DNA from: Diphasiastrum complanatum
Lineage: Eukaryota > Streptophyta > Lycopodiopsida > Lycopodiales > Lycopodiaceae
NCBI GenBank assembly: GCA_029204225.1
Contig: CM055111.1
Location: forward strand, 9,495,000 to 9,558,999
Direction of reading: 5' to 3'
Length of the DNA: 64,000 bases
Positions 20,801-32,744 of the stretch are shown here, piece after piece. Position numbers and translations under genes: made by a program. The notes under the pieces are model-generated. The model was not told the DNA's origin and ran no database searches. It saw only the letters and a list, made by a program, of their open reading frames with translations. Position 1 is the first letter of the stretch; each line of letters opens with the position of its first letter.

Positions 20801-21698
20801 TGAAGGAAAGATAGTAATTATTTTTTCACAGAGAACACGATGAAAGTTTGAATACATCAAACTAATATCAATATCTTCAATCGGGTCTGTTTATGATCTA
20901 TGTACTAATAGAACAGTTTTGCCTTGATTGACATAGCGTGCGGAATTAATATGCAGAATTAAGAGACAACTTAAGACAGTTTTAGATAAACAGAAACTAT
21001 TGATCAAAAAACAAATTTTTATAACTCTGAATTTGAATCACCAATATACATCTCTTGCTGTCTTATCTCGTTGTTGTGTCTTTGTTTGAATGAGTTTGAG
21101 AGTCTCTTCAGTGTGAGAGTGTGTGTTACAACGAGTAGTGCATATGTATTTATATTACTACATGATAGGTCTTTTGGCCCTTTATTTACATGTCTTTTGG
21201 CCTTTTTAATTCTGTAACAATAGATCTAACCGTTTACGACAGTTGATAGTCAAATAAACGCTCTGTTTTCAGGCTCAAATAATTTTCGTTCGCGAATATT
21301 TCGTGACAGTTTGTCTCTTTGTTACAGCTTCGTATTTCGCGAATTGTTCGCGACACTTGTCTCTTCGCGACATCTTCGTGTTTCGTGAATTGTTTGTGAT
21401 AGTTGACAGATGTGAGCTTAAAGAAGAATCCAGAATATCTCGCAAATTGTTCACAACAGGCGACAATTTCATGACAGGTAAGGTTTGAACAAAAAACAGA
21501 ATCTTTCACGAATCTTTCAAGTCACCATACAAAGTCTGTTCGCGAATCTTTCGAGTTACCACAAGAACATTTCGCGAATCTTTCGAGATTGAACACGAAT
21601 AGAAATATTTTGAGTTCAAGATTCGTTTCTCATCCTTTGTCCAATAAACTGTGTATTTTGCTAGTAGAATCAAGCTCTGTCTGATCAGGTGTTCTACA
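20801..21698 (-). repeat. B1 3' LTR
   Basis: About 898 bp, ends in GTTCTACA (minus strand TGTAGAAC) at 21698. It contains many TTCGCGAA/TTTCGTGAATC-type words in 21290-21580. Confidence 0.88.
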
Positions 21699-21714
21699 GC
21701 TCTCTCTCAAAGTG
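21699..21714 (-). promoter_or_regulatory. B1 polypurine tract
   Basis: Minus strand CTTTGAGAGAGAGC directly before the LTR start TGTAGAAC. Confidence 0.7.
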
Positions 21715-24700
21715 TGCAGTTGGATTAAGCCCAATCTTCTTCGCTGCTTCTCGAACAAAACTTTACTGAGTGGATTTGTAAAGATATCAGCTGTCATTTC
21801 CTCTATAGATATGAAGACTGTCTTCAGTATCTTCTTTTTGACTAAGTCCCGAATAACATGATACTTGATAGCTATGTGTTTCGTTTTCGAATGAAATATA
21901 AGATCTTTCATAAGATAGATTGCTGAAGTATTATCCATTAACAAGACATCAGTTTTAGAAATAGATTCATCAAATCCTTCCAACATTTGTTTGATCCAAA
22001 TCAGGTCGTTTGCCATCTTGGCTGCTGCTACATATTCTGCTTCACAGGAAGATTGAGCTATTGTTATTTGCTTCTTGCTTATCTAGAGTATGGTTGCGCC
22101 AGATACTAGAGTACAACCTCCTGAAATACTTTTGCTATCATCCTTCATGGATGCCCAGCTTGCGTCACTGTAAGATTCGATGTGAAATCCAACTTCCTTC
22201 GAATAACACAGTCCATAGTCTTTCGTTTACTAGAGATATTGTAGTACTCTTTTTGCCAACTTCCAATGCAACGATCCTGGGTTCTAATTATATTGGCTCA
22301 GCCTGTATACTACAAACGCTATATCAGGTCTGGTGTTGTCTGCAAGATACAATAATGATCCAATCAACCTGCGATAGGGTGTATTGGCCATTTGCTTCTC
22401 TTCCTTGAGAGTCTGCGGACAATCTACCTTGCTCAGTATTGTTCCAAGTATCATGGGAGTATGCACACCTTTGCATTCGAGCATGTTGAAGTGTTCAATG
22501 ATCTTCAGAGTGTACTTTTGTAGGTGAAGATACAACTTGCCACCTTCAAAGTCTCTCTAGATCTGCAAGCCTAGATAGATTTTAGCTTCTCCTAGGTCAG
22601 CGATCTCAAATATTTCATAAATGTCTCTTTTGACATCTGAAATTAACTTATCTCTTCTTTAGAAAATAAGTGTGTCATCAACATAGACAGCTAAAATTAT
22701 TATTTCATTTTGGATATGCTTGATATAGACATTTGACTCAGCAAATAGAGGTTTGAAGCCTAAGGAACGTAGTGCTTTGTCCTTCTTTCTATACCATTGT
22801 CTGGTTGCTTGTTTCATACCATAAATGCGTTTATTCATGTGACATCCGTATTCTGGATATTCTTGGCTTACAAAACCAAGTGGTTGGTCCATGAATAAGT
22901 CTTCTTCCAATTTTGCGTGCAAGAAAGTAGTTTTCTCATCCACAACATGGATTTTTAGATCATGAGACATTGTATATGCGAATAACAAGCGAATTGATGT
23001 GTGTTTGACTACCGGTGAGAAAATATTAGTGTCTGTGAAAATCCTTTACCAACCAACCTTGCTTTGTATCTGATGTTTTCTCCATCAGGACCCGTTTCGA
23101 TCTTGTAGATCCACTTGTATTTGACTGGTTTTTTGCCATCATGTATTGGTGCAAGTGTTCATACATTGTGTTTATACATGGATGAGATTTCATCCTCCAT
23201 TGCTTGAATTCAGCGATCTTTATCTGGTCCATCAACAACTTCTTCGAATGTTTGAGGTTCTTCAGAGAAACCACAATATTCGATGGCTGCATTTCAACAT
23301 CCTGACCATACCTTTCTGGTGGTTTTTGTTGTCTCTCAAATCTTCTCACAGTTGGTTTCGAGTCTGACTCTAAAGTTTCGGGTACGACCTTTTCTGCTGG
23401 AATTCAAACATGTGATTCAAGTCTCTCAGGTACTCGATCTTGACCTCCCTCTGAATCTGGTAATTCTTGTTTATCTTCTACTTGTTTTACTCATCGGTAG
23501 CTCATAATAGTTTTTCATAATTTCATAGTCGACTAGATCACTGTCTATTATGTATTTTGACTCATAGACACGATAATATGACGAATGTAACTCGAATCCT
23601 ACCAAAAAACTTTGTTCAGTCTTTTCATCGAGTTTCTTTCTCAACTTGTCTAGTGTGTGCATGTAAAGTGCGCATCCGAATGTCCAAACATGTGGTAAAT
23701 TTGGCTTCGACTTTTACCATATCTCATGAGGAGTTTTTATCCGGTATTTGAGATTTTAGAATACGATTCTGAAGATAATTCGATGTAGCCATTGCTTCTG
23801 CCCACAACTATTTTGGTGCCTTCGCATGAGCCATCATACACCTGGCAGCTTCCATAAGTGTACGATTTCTTTGTTCAGCTATTCCATTGTGTTGAGGTGT
23901 GTATGATGTAGTCTTCGTATGCATAATACCTCGATCAGTACAATAAGTTTTGAACTCGTTGGAAATGTACTCATCTCCACGATTTGTGCAAATCTGCTTC
24001 AACTTATTGTCTGTCTGCTTCTCAGCCCAATTCATATACTCAACAAATTTCTCAAAAGCTTCAGATTTAGTATGAATAAAATATACTACATCGAACTTGC
24101 TGAAGTCATCAATAGACGTAATGAAGTACTTTGCATCACCCAAGAAAATACTCTGAATGGCCCACAGATATTTGAATGCACAATTTCAAGTACCTTAGTT
24201 GCTTTATAAACATCCTTACTGAAAGGTGTTCTAGTCATCTTGCCTTTAAGATAAGATTCGCAAGTAGTTCGAACATCTCTACTACTGATTTTGACTCCTT
24301 CGGTTCTTTGACTTTTGTTGGCTTAGTACAAGGCTTCCATGTTCATGTGACATAGCCTCTTGTGCCACAAAATATCTACGATTCTTGAGTTTGATTGACT
24401 TGTTCGATTCGAGTTCGAATGTTCAAGTGGTACAAATTTCCTTCTCTATTGCCTTTAGCAACTAGGTTATCAGAATCTTCCTCGAGCAGTTTACAAGAGT
24501 TCTTTGTGAAGGTTATTAACATGCCTGTATCGACTATCTTAGCTATGGATAGAAGATCTTTGTCAAGAGTAGGGACATAGAGAACTTCCTCTAGTTTCTT
24601 GTCACCCTGATTCATGTCCAGTCATAATACACCAGTTCCATCAACCACGTACTTAGAACCGTCTCCAAGTATAATGAATCTCGAATAATTCATCTTCTTG

Positions 24701-25090
24701 TACTTAGATAAAATTTGTTTCGGGAAAACAAAATGTGATGTGGCTCCCAAATCAAGTACTACTTCTCGAATTGAATTTGTTAAATAGCATAGATCAACAT
24801 AACATATGTTGCTGAGTTTCTTGTCGTCCTGTCTTTTGCTGCTATGGTGCATTCTGCCTTGTCTTCGACATAGTTTGAATTTGAAGGTTCGCTTCGATTC
24901 TGCTCTTTTTTATTTCTAGGATTCTGATAACAGTCTACTGTTGCATGACCCTGTTTATGACAACGAATGCATTCAATCTTTAGATTTAACCAACACTTAT
25001 CTTCTGTGTGACCCGATCTTTTGCATCTGTTGCAGATCAACCACTGTATCGACTCTATACGATCTGATACCACTATATCAACTCTGATTC
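21699..25090 (-). pseudogene. B1 gag-pol remnant (gag mostly lost)
   Basis: From 25045 on the minus strand: two zinc knuckles, CNRCKRSGHTEDKC and CIRCHKQGHATVDC (both CX2CX4HX4C). Protease near 24780-24622 reads VVLDLGATSHFV, so the DSG motif is DLG. 24600-24400 gives LYVPTLDKDLLSIAKIVDTG. Integrase 24143-23808 has FITSIDDFSKF and SYTPQHNGIAEQRNRTLMEA, but the second Asp is Asn (CTNRGDEY). RT 22988-22284 keeps VYVDDTLIF. RNase H 22270-21700 has DNTSAIYL and SKTKHIAIKYHVI. The main gag domain, expected before the knuckles, is absent, and the knuckle frame is open through the primer-binding site into the LTR. Not functional. Confidence 0.9.
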
Positions 25091-25102
25091 GCTCTGATAC
25101 CA
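25091..25102 (-). promoter_or_regulatory. B1 primer-binding site
   Basis: Minus strand TGGTATCAGAGC, exact initiator-Met tRNA complement, one base from the LTR end. A partial repeat (TGGTATCAGATC) lies about 40 bp away at 25061-25074. Confidence 0.85.
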
Positions 25103-25103
25103 C

Positions 25104-25942
25104 TATAGGAAAAATAGTAATTATTCTTCCACAAAGAACTTGATGAAAGTTTGAATAATTCAAACTAATATCAGTGTCTTCAATCGGGTTTGTTTCTGAT
25201 CTATGTTCTAATAGAACAGTTTTGCCTTGATTGAATATAGCGTGCGGAATTAATATGCAGAATTAAGAGACAACTTACGACAATTTTAGACAAACAGAAA
25301 CTATTGATCAAAAAATGAATTTTTATAACTCTGATTTTGAATCACCAATATACATCTCTTGTTGTCTTATCTCGTTGTTGTGTCTCTAGTTGAATGAGTC
25401 TGAGAGTCTCTCTAGTGTGAGAGTGTGTTTTGCAACGAGTAGTGCATATGTATTTATATTGCTACAGGTTAGGTCTTTTGGCCTTTTATTTATAGGTTCT
25501 TTGGCCTTTTTAATTCTGTAACATTTAATCTAACCGTTTACGACGGTTGATATTCAAATAAACGCTTTGTTTCCAGGCTCAAATAATTTCTGTTCACAAA
25601 TATTTTGGGACAGTCTGTCTCTTTGTCGTAGCTTCGTATTTCACAAATTGTTTGTGACACTTGTCTCTTCGCGACATTTTCGTGTTTTGCGAATTGTTCG
25701 TGACAGTTGACAAATTTGAGCTTGAAAAAGAATCCAGAATATTTCGCGAATTGCTCACGACAGGGAACAATTTTGTGACAGGTAAGGTTTGAACAAGAAC
25801 CAAAATATTTCGTGAATCTTTTGAGTCACCATAAAAAATCTGTTCGCAATGTTTCGAGTTCGAGATTTGTTTCTCATCCTTTGTTAAGTAAACTGTGCAC
25901 TTTGTTAGTAGAATCAAGATCTGTCTGATCAGGTGTTCTACA
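25104..25942 (-). repeat. B1 5' LTR
   Basis: About 839 bp, aligned with 20801-21698. Begins (plus strand) TATAGGAAAAATAG after the primer-binding site and ends GTTCTACA at 25942. It is shorter than the other LTR by about 60 bp because of internal deletions (for example near 25840). Confidence 0.88.
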
Positions 25943-25947
25943 TAATT

Positions 25948-26488
25948 AAGAGATATATTGTGTGAGTGTGATAGATAATTTTAGACATTCAGAATAACTG
26001 ATAAAATCATCTGTTGAGAAACTTTGATCAAAGTCATCTGTTGTGTCTTTGTTGTTACAACGAGTAGTGCACATGTATTTATATTGTTACAAGATAGGTC
26101 TTTTGGCCTTTTCCTTTTGTAACAGTAGATCTAACCGTTAAGATGGTTGATATTCAAACAAACGTTTTGTTTCTAGACTTGAATGATTTTTCTTCGCAAA
26201 TTGTTCACGATAGTTGGTTTGTTTGCAACAATTCGTGTTTCGCAACAGTTTTGCGAGTTTGAACAAGAATAAAAATATTTCGCAATAATTTCTTGTATGC
26301 AAATTTTTCGAATTTCAATAAAATATTGTTCGCGAATCTTTTGAGTTTCAACAAGAACTTGTTCGCGAATCTTTCAAGTTTCAACAAGAATAAAAATGAT
26401 TCAAGTTCAAGTTCGTTTCTCAGCCTTTGTCAATTAAACTGTGCACTTTGTTAGTAGAACCAAGATTTGTCTGTTGAGGTATTCTACA
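25948..26488 (-). repeat. B2 3' LTR, right piece
   Basis: Continues the B2 LTR from AAGAGATATATTGTGTGAG (matches 30768 onward) to ATTCTACA at 26488, next to a polypurine tract (minus ACTTTGAGAGGGAGT). Confidence 0.88.
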
Positions 26489-27790
26489 ACTCCCTCTCAA
26501 AGTGGGCAGTTGGATTAACCCCAATCTTCTTTGCTGCATATCTAACAAAGCTTTATTCAGTGGCTTTGTAAAGATATCAGCTGTCATTTCCTCTGTAGAT
26601 ATGAAGACTATCTTCAGTATCTTCTTTTCGACTAAGTCTCGAATAACATGATACTTGATAGCTATATGCGTGAAACACAGGATCTTTCGTAGGATAGATT
26701 GCTGAAGTGTTATCCATTGATAAGACATAAGGTTCAGAAATAGATTCATCAAATCCTTCCAACATTTGTTTGATCCATATCAGCTCGTTTGTCATCTTAG
26801 CTGCTGCTACATATTCAACCTCACAGGAAGATTGAGCTATTGTTGTTTGCTTCTTGCTTATCCAAAGTATGGTTGCGCCAGATGCTAGAGTACAACCTTC
26901 TGAAATACTTTTGCTATCATCCTTAATGGATGCCCAGTTTGCGTCACTGTAAGATTTGATCCGAAATTCAACTTCCTTCGAATAACACAGTCCATAGTCT
27001 TTCGTTTCCTGAAAATATTGTACTACTCTCTTTGCCAATTTCCAATGCAGTGATTCTGGATTCTGATTAAATTGGCTCAACCTATATACTGCAAATGCTA
27101 TATCAGGTCTGGTGTTGTTTGCAAGATACAACAATGATCCAATCATCCTATGATAGGGTGTATTGGCCATTCGGTTCTCTTCCTTGAGAGTCTACGGACA
27201 ATCTGCCTTGCTCAGTATTTTTCCAGGTATCATGGGAGTATGCACACCTTTGCATTCAAGCATGTTGAAGTCTTCAATGATTTTTTGAATGTACTTTTGT
27301 TGGTGAAGATACAACTTGCCACCTTCAAAGTCTCTTTCGATCTGTAAGCCTAGATAGATTTTTGCTTCTCCTAGGTCAGCGATCTCAAATATTCTAGAAA
27401 TGTCTCTTTTGACATCTGAAATTAATTTATCTTTTCTTGAGAAGATAAGCGTGTCATCAACATAAACAACTAGAATGACGATTTCATCTTTGACATGTTG
27501 ATATAGACATTTGATTCAGCGAATAAAGGTTCGAAGCCTAAAGAACATAGTGCTTCGTCCTTCTTTCTATACCATTGTCTGGCTACTTGTTTTAGACCAT
27601 AGATGCTTTTATTCATGTGACATCCGAATTCTGGATATTCTTGGCTTATGAAATCAAGTGGTTGATCCATTCTTCTTCTAATTCTACATGCAAGAAAGCA
27701 GTTTTCTCATCCAGAATATGGATTTTGAGATCATGAGCCACTGCATAAGCAGATAACAAGCGAATTGATGTATGTTTGACTACCGGTGAA
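26489..27790 (-). pseudogene. B2 RT (C-terminal part) and RNase H
   Basis: Minus strand 27790-27670 gives [20 protein letters not shown]. 27670-27470 gives [20 protein letters not shown] and SIYGLKQVARQWYRKKDEAL. The VYVDDTLIF box is near 27460 in another frame. 27170-26577 is RNase H (NTPYHRMIGSLLYLANNTRP; SYSDANWASIKDDSKSISEG; SSCEVEYVAAAKM; DNTSAIYPTKDP). Frameshifts fall near 27470, 27230 and 26680, the last with a deletion at the SKTKHIAIKYHVI block. Confidence 0.88.
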
Positions 27791-27796
27791 AAAGTA

Positions 27797-29130
27797 TCAG
27801 TGTAGTTGATCCCATAGAGTCTTTTGCAACCAACCTTGTTTTGTATCTAATGTTATCTCAATCAAGACCTGTTTTGATCTTATAGATCCACTTGCATTCA
27901 ACTGGTTTTCTACCATCAGGTATAGCTGCAAGTGTCCATACATTGTTCTTGTACATGGATGACATTTCGTCCTCCATTGCTTTAATCCAATGATCTTTAT
28001 TTGTTCCATCAATAGCTTTCTCGATGTTTGAGGTTCGTCTGTGAAGCCACAAATTTCAATGGCTATATTTGATGAAACATCCTGACCAAATCTTACTGGT
28101 GGTTTTCTTTGTCTATCAGATCTTCTCATAGTTTTTATAGGTTTCAAATTCAATTCTACATTTTTGGGTTGAACCTGGTTCGCTTGAATTCGCACTAGTG
28201 ATTCGAGTCTTTCAAGTACTCAATCTTGAACTCCCTCTGAATCTGGTAATTCTCGTTCATCATCTGTTTGCTTTACTTCTGTCGTTGGTAACTCATAATA
28301 ATTTCTGAGAATTTCATAGCTGACTAAGTCATTGTTTGCTATGTAATTTGACTCATTGAATTTGACATCTCAAACAATTTTTATTCTACCAATTTCGGGT
28401 ATGTAGATCGATAATATGACGAATGTAACTCAAATCCTACCAGAAAACCTTGTCCTGTCTTTTCATTGAGTTTCTTTCTCAATTTGTCTGGTATGTGCAT
28501 ATAAACAGCACATCCGAATGTCCAAACATGAGCAAGATTTGGCCTCAACTTCCACCATATTTCGTGCAGAGTTTTATCTGGTATTCGAGATTTCAGAATT
28601 CGATTCAAAAGATAATTTGATGTAGCCACTGCTTCCGCCCACAACTGCTGTGTTGAGGTGTGTATGATGCAATCTTCGTATGCATAATACCTCGATTAGT
28701 ATAGTAAGTTTTGAATTCGTTGGAAATGTACTCACCTCCACAATTTGTGCGAATTTGCTTCAACTTGTTGTATGTCTGCTTCTTAGCCTAATTCGTATAC
28801 TCAACGAATTTCTCAAAAGCTTCTGATTTTGTACAAATAAAGTATACTACAGTGAACTTTTTGAAGTCATCAATAAACGTAATGAAGTATTTTGCATCAC
28901 CTAAAGACAATACTTTGAATGGTCCACAAATATCTGAATGCACAATTTCCAGTACCTTGGTTGCTTTATAAACATCTTTACTGAAAGGTATTCGAGTCAT
29001 TTTGCCTTTAAGACAGGATTCGCAGGCAGTTCGAATATCTCGACTCTTGATTTTGACTCCTTCAATTCTCTGACTCTTGTTGGCTTGGTACAAGGCTTCA
29101 TGTTCATGTGACATAACCTCTTGTGCCACA
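27797..29130 (-). pseudogene. B2 integrase and RT start
   Basis: 29129-28788 has GAG-pre-integrase and integrase start: SCLKGKMTRIPFSKDVYK, LEIVHSDICGPF, KYFITFIDDFKKF. At about 28760 the second Asp position reads RTNCGGEY (Asn). Near 28655 the reading goes from SYTPQH straight into LWAEAVATSNYLLNR, so the block with the catalytic Glu (NGxAExxNRT) is deleted. 28644-28381 gives the integrase C-terminus (PNLAHVWTFGCAVYMHIPDK). 28195-27797 is the RT start (DRQRKPPVRFGQD; HWIKAMEDEMSSM; VECKWIYKIKTGLD). Confidence 0.88.
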
Positions 29131-30510
29131 AAATATTTGTCGATTCTTGAGTTTTATTTGTTTGTTCGAATATTCAAGTGATACAAATTACCTTCTCTGT
29201 TGCCTTTAGCAACTAGGTTATCAAAATTTTCATCGAACAATTTACAAGAGTCCCTTGTGAAGGTTACTGACATTCATGTATCGACTATCTTTGCTACGGA
29301 TAGAAGATCTTTATCAAGAGTAGGAACATAGAGAACTTCCTCCAGTTTTTTGTCATTCTGATTTGTGTCTAACCACAGTACACCAAGTTTATCAACTACA
29401 TGCTTAGAACCGTCTGCAAGTATGATAAATCTTGAATAATTCATCTTCTTATACTCAGGCAAAATTTGTTTCGAGGAAACAAAATGTGAGGTGGCTCCCG
29501 AATCAAGTACTACTTCTCAAATTTTTGAATTTAATGAACAACATAGATCAGCACAAACATATGATGTTGAGTTTCTTGTCGTCCCGTCTTCTGTTGCTCT
29601 AGAGCATTCTGCTTTGTCTTCGACAAAATTTGAATTTGAAGGTTTGCTTCGACTTTGCTCCCTTTTGTTCCTGGCATTTTGATAACAGTCTACTAATGCA
29701 TGACCTCGTTTATGACAATGAATACATTCAATCTTTGTATTTAACCAACACTTATCTTCTATATGACGTAATCTTTTGCATCTATTGCAAATCTTCCTAT
29801 TACCAGAATTTTTCTGTTGTTTTCCTGATTGTGGGTCATTTGTCTTGGATTCATTTCCATTCTTCTTAGATGACTCCCTCTTAAACTTAGACTTCTTTGA
29901 AGATTTATTCTCTGAGTAGATAAAGCATTTTCGGAATCACCATTATCATCATAGCGTTCATGGGCTTCTACTTCCTCTTTGACTCCTATTGCCTTTTGAA
30001 GTGTCATAGTCGAAGAATGACCTGGGTAGGGCTTGAAGAAAATAGCTAAGCTGTTTTTCCTTTGAGATTTCATTTTCGATGCCAGAATTCTGCAAAGGAA
30101 TAAACAAATTCTTTATCTTTTGTACGAAAGTGGTTAGCAGTCTTTGCCATCCCATTGTAGATAAGTTAATTGGTTTTTCAATAACATGATTTGATTACGA
30201 GATCAAGTCTCATTCTTGGTTTGCAATTTTTTCCATAATTCTTTCGCGTTCGAAATTGATGTAAGATCTAGCATTATGTTGTCATGCACTGAAGACGCAA
30301 TAATTGCTATAGCTTTGTCATTTCTCAAACTCCATTCTTGAAGCTCTTTGCCAGGAGTAATTGGCTTCTCTTCTATTGGCTCTACCCATTGCCAAAGACC
30401 TTCACCCTTCAATATGAGTGAAGTCTTTAACTTCCAGATTAAATAATTTGAACCTTTTGTATCCAAGATCGTACTGATCTTAGACTGAATATTTTTTATT
30501 GACGACATCT
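29131..30510 (-). pseudogene. B2 gag, zinc knuckles and protease
   Basis: Gag starts at 30508 (MSSIKNIQSKISTILDTKGS, then NYLIWKLKTSLILKGEGLW; VHDNIMLDLTSISNAKELWK). A central gag part follows in 30155-29958 (QNSGIENEISKEKQLSYFLQ, ALPRSFFDYD). 30073-29759 is basic linker sequence, followed by knuckle-like CX2C...H...C words around 29800-29690. Protease around 29530-29274 reads VVLDSGATSHFVSSKQILP and GSKHVVDKLGVL, with an intact DSGA. The domain order is complete but spread over several frames. Confidence 0.85.
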
Positions 30511-30605
30511 TCTAATCTTCCGAATAAGCTCCAGATACGGTTGTTGATGGATGTGAGAAGGATGCTGTGAGGGGCATGAGGATACCTCTGTATCTGCTCT
30601 GATAT

Positions 30606-30617
30606 GCTCTGATACCA
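30606..30617 (-). promoter_or_regulatory. B2 primer-binding site
   Basis: Minus strand TGGTATCAGAGC, exact initiator-Met tRNA complement, one base from the LTR end at 30619. Confidence 0.85.
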
Positions 30618-30618
30618 C

Positions 30619-31302
30619 TGTAGGAAAAATGCTAAGAATTCTTCCTTAGAGAACACGATGAAAGTTTGAATAAATCAAATTAATATGCGTGTCTTCAATC
30701 AGATTTGTTTCTGGTCTATGTACTAGTAGAACAATTTTTACCATAATTGAATAAAGCATGCGAAATCAAGAGATATATTGCATGAGTGTGATAGATAATT
30801 TTAGACATAATAACTGATAAAATCATTTGTTGAGAAACTTTGATCAAAAACAAATTTTTATAATTCTGATTCTGATTCTTCAGTATACATCTCTTGTTGT
30901 CCTTTTCTCTGTTGTGACAACGAGTAGTGCACATGTATTTATATTGTTACAAGATAGGTCTTTTGGCCTTTTACTTCTGTAACAGTGATCTAACCGTTAA
31001 GACGGTTGATATTCAAACAAACCTTTTGTTTCCAAGCTCAAATGATTTTTCTTCATAGTTGGTCTGCTCGTGACAGTTTCGTATTTCGCGATAGTTTCGT
31101 GAGTTTGAACAAGAATAAAAAATATTTCGCGACAATTTCTTGTTCACGAATCTTTTGAGTTTCAACAAGATATTGTTCACAAATCTTTCGAGTTTCAACA
31201 AGAATAAAAATGATTCGAGTTCGAGTTTGTTTCTCAGCCTTTGTCAATTAAACTATGCACTTTGTTATTAGAACCAAGATTTGTCTATTGAGGTGTTCTA
31301 TA
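30619..31302 (-). repeat. B2 5' LTR
   Basis: 684 bp from TGTAGG (plus) to GTTCTATA, where the expected final CA is TA. Aligns with the two-piece 3' LTR. Confidence 0.9.
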
Positions 31303-31307
31303 GAGCA
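31303..31307. repeat. Target site duplication of B2, right copy
   Basis: GAGCA, identical to 20647-20651. Confidence 0.85.
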
Positions 31308-32744
31308 ATAAGTTTAATTTCCTTGCTCAAATACAAGGAGTTCTGTAGAAAATTGAATTTGCCGACCTTGCAATCTCGTTCAAGATTTTTGATAGGGAAA
31401 TGAAGCAATATAGAACCTGCATAATTACACGTGCCTATGTTTCGGTTAACAAGCTAAAGGAGCTCAGCCATAAAGAACAATCTAGGGGGTTATGCATTAT
31501 GGGTCCTATCATAATTAGTCATAAGGGAACGTAATCTGTTCTACAAGGTTCTACGTTTGGGTCCTACCGTAATCAACTATAAAGAAATGCAAGCCATTTG
31601 ACGAGATTTTAAGTTACCGTGTCCTACCGTAATCAACTATAGGGGAACGTAAGCCATTCTACGAGAGCCAACAAAGTTATGCAACAAAAGAACGAGCATG
31701 AAGACCATTACAAATGTGCTCCTCTCTCAAAAAATTCTACTAAGCTATTGTTGTACACTTGTGGACTATACTCCTCCATCAACGAGTTCTAATAAGCTAT
31801 TATTGTACTCTTGGAAATAAGCACTTGAATGATTAAACTATAATAATTTAATATGCCTATAATTATGGTATGCATGCTGCAAAGATCTTGATGATCCAAA
31901 CTTGAGTAGAATAGCGCATTGTCTCCTGATATGATCTTTCATGTACCATGCCTTGGTCAATAGTGAGCGCTTTCCAACAATATAATTTTCATCTCAATTG
32001 GAGCTACGGTTTAAACATTATACTATTTTTAGTAAACTACAAACTATAATGTACATAGAATAGTTAGGCATCAAAAATAATACTCGCAAAAATGAAAAAG
32101 CATTTGGGCACAAAATGAATTTATTTTGGTAATTTAGATTAATAAATTTTCAATCTACATGGCATTTTTTATATTTTTGGACTCAGAATTTCTCTAATGG
32201 TACAAATGCCTATTTCTCATTGGAGAGAATATAAGGCCAAAAATAACAAATTTTGCCTAGTAAAGAGATTTCTCCCACATGAAGGTCAAAGTTAGGGATG
32301 ATTGGCTACATTAGGTTATTGATGTTAGTTTTAGGTTTAAAAATTTTGAGTACTAACCCTAAACCCAAGATCCAACATAGCTATGTATAAAGACCATTCT
32401 ATGTAAATCTTGATGAAATTTGATGTAGAAATCAAGAATTTGAGTTTTCCAATAGATTGTTTGCTTGTGGTGAGTTGTAGCTTCATAGTATTGTCAATAT
32501 TTGATGTGTAATAGCTATTTTTTAAAGATTATTTGGTTATTTACAAGTCTTGAAGATTTGATGCACCTTCACACTTGAGTTTGATCAAGATGCCAATGTG
32601 GAGCAATTCCCAAGATAATCTAGAATGCATTCAATTTGATGCTTTGTGCAAACTCCATCACTTTATGATTGATTAGGATCCTTTTGCACTCATTTAATCA
32701 TCCACATCCATATAATTTTGCAATACTCGTCAATTACCCCTACT
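31308..32744. other. Intergenic DNA right of the nested block
   Basis: No coding frame. Holds a three-copy repeat (31503-31670) and, at 31728-31815, a diverged pair of TTCTA(C/A)TAAGCTATT(G/A)TTGTAC words. Confidence 0.4.
31503..31672. repeat. Three-copy tandem repeat, period 58-60 bp
   Basis: Copies start GTCCTATCATAATTAGTCAT (31503), GTCCTACCGTAATCAACTAT (31561) and again at 31621, each followed by AACGTAA- or AATGCAA-type words and a CTACGAG/GACGAG end. Confidence 0.75.

Larger units (their letters stand above)
20801..25942 (-). mobile_element. Copia element B1, inserted in the B2 LTR
   Basis: 5.1 kb, minus strand. LTRs at 20801-21698 and 25104-25942, primer-binding site 25102-25091, polypurine tract at 21699-21714. 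The sequence before it ends GAATT (20796-20800) and the sequence after it starts TAATT (25943-25947), a 5-bp target duplication with one change. The flanks rejoin into a continuous B2 LTR. It lacks most of gag but keeps zinc knuckles, protease, integrase, RT and RNase H, with several breaks. Confidence 0.92.
20652..31302 (-). mobile_element. Copia element B2 (host of nested B1)
   Basis: A minus-strand Ty1/copia element flanked by GAGCA on both sides. 5' LTR 30619-31302, primer-binding site 30617-30606, gag-pol remnants 30508-26490, and 3' LTR in two pieces (20652-20800 and 25948-26488) split by B1. Without B1 its length is about 5.5 kb. The two reconstructed LTRs have nearly equal length (about 690 and 684 bp). 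Gag, protease, integrase, RT and RNase H are all present in the copia order, but with frameshifts and a deletion in integrase. Confidence 0.92.

Noticed and set aside
23919-24209. Plus-strand frames over the B1 integrase
   Set aside because: Shadow frames; the minus strand carries the conserved domain.
31503-31672. Regular 60-bp repeats considered as a CRISPR-like array
   Set aside because: Copies are adjacent with no unique spacers, and the sequence is eukaryotic.
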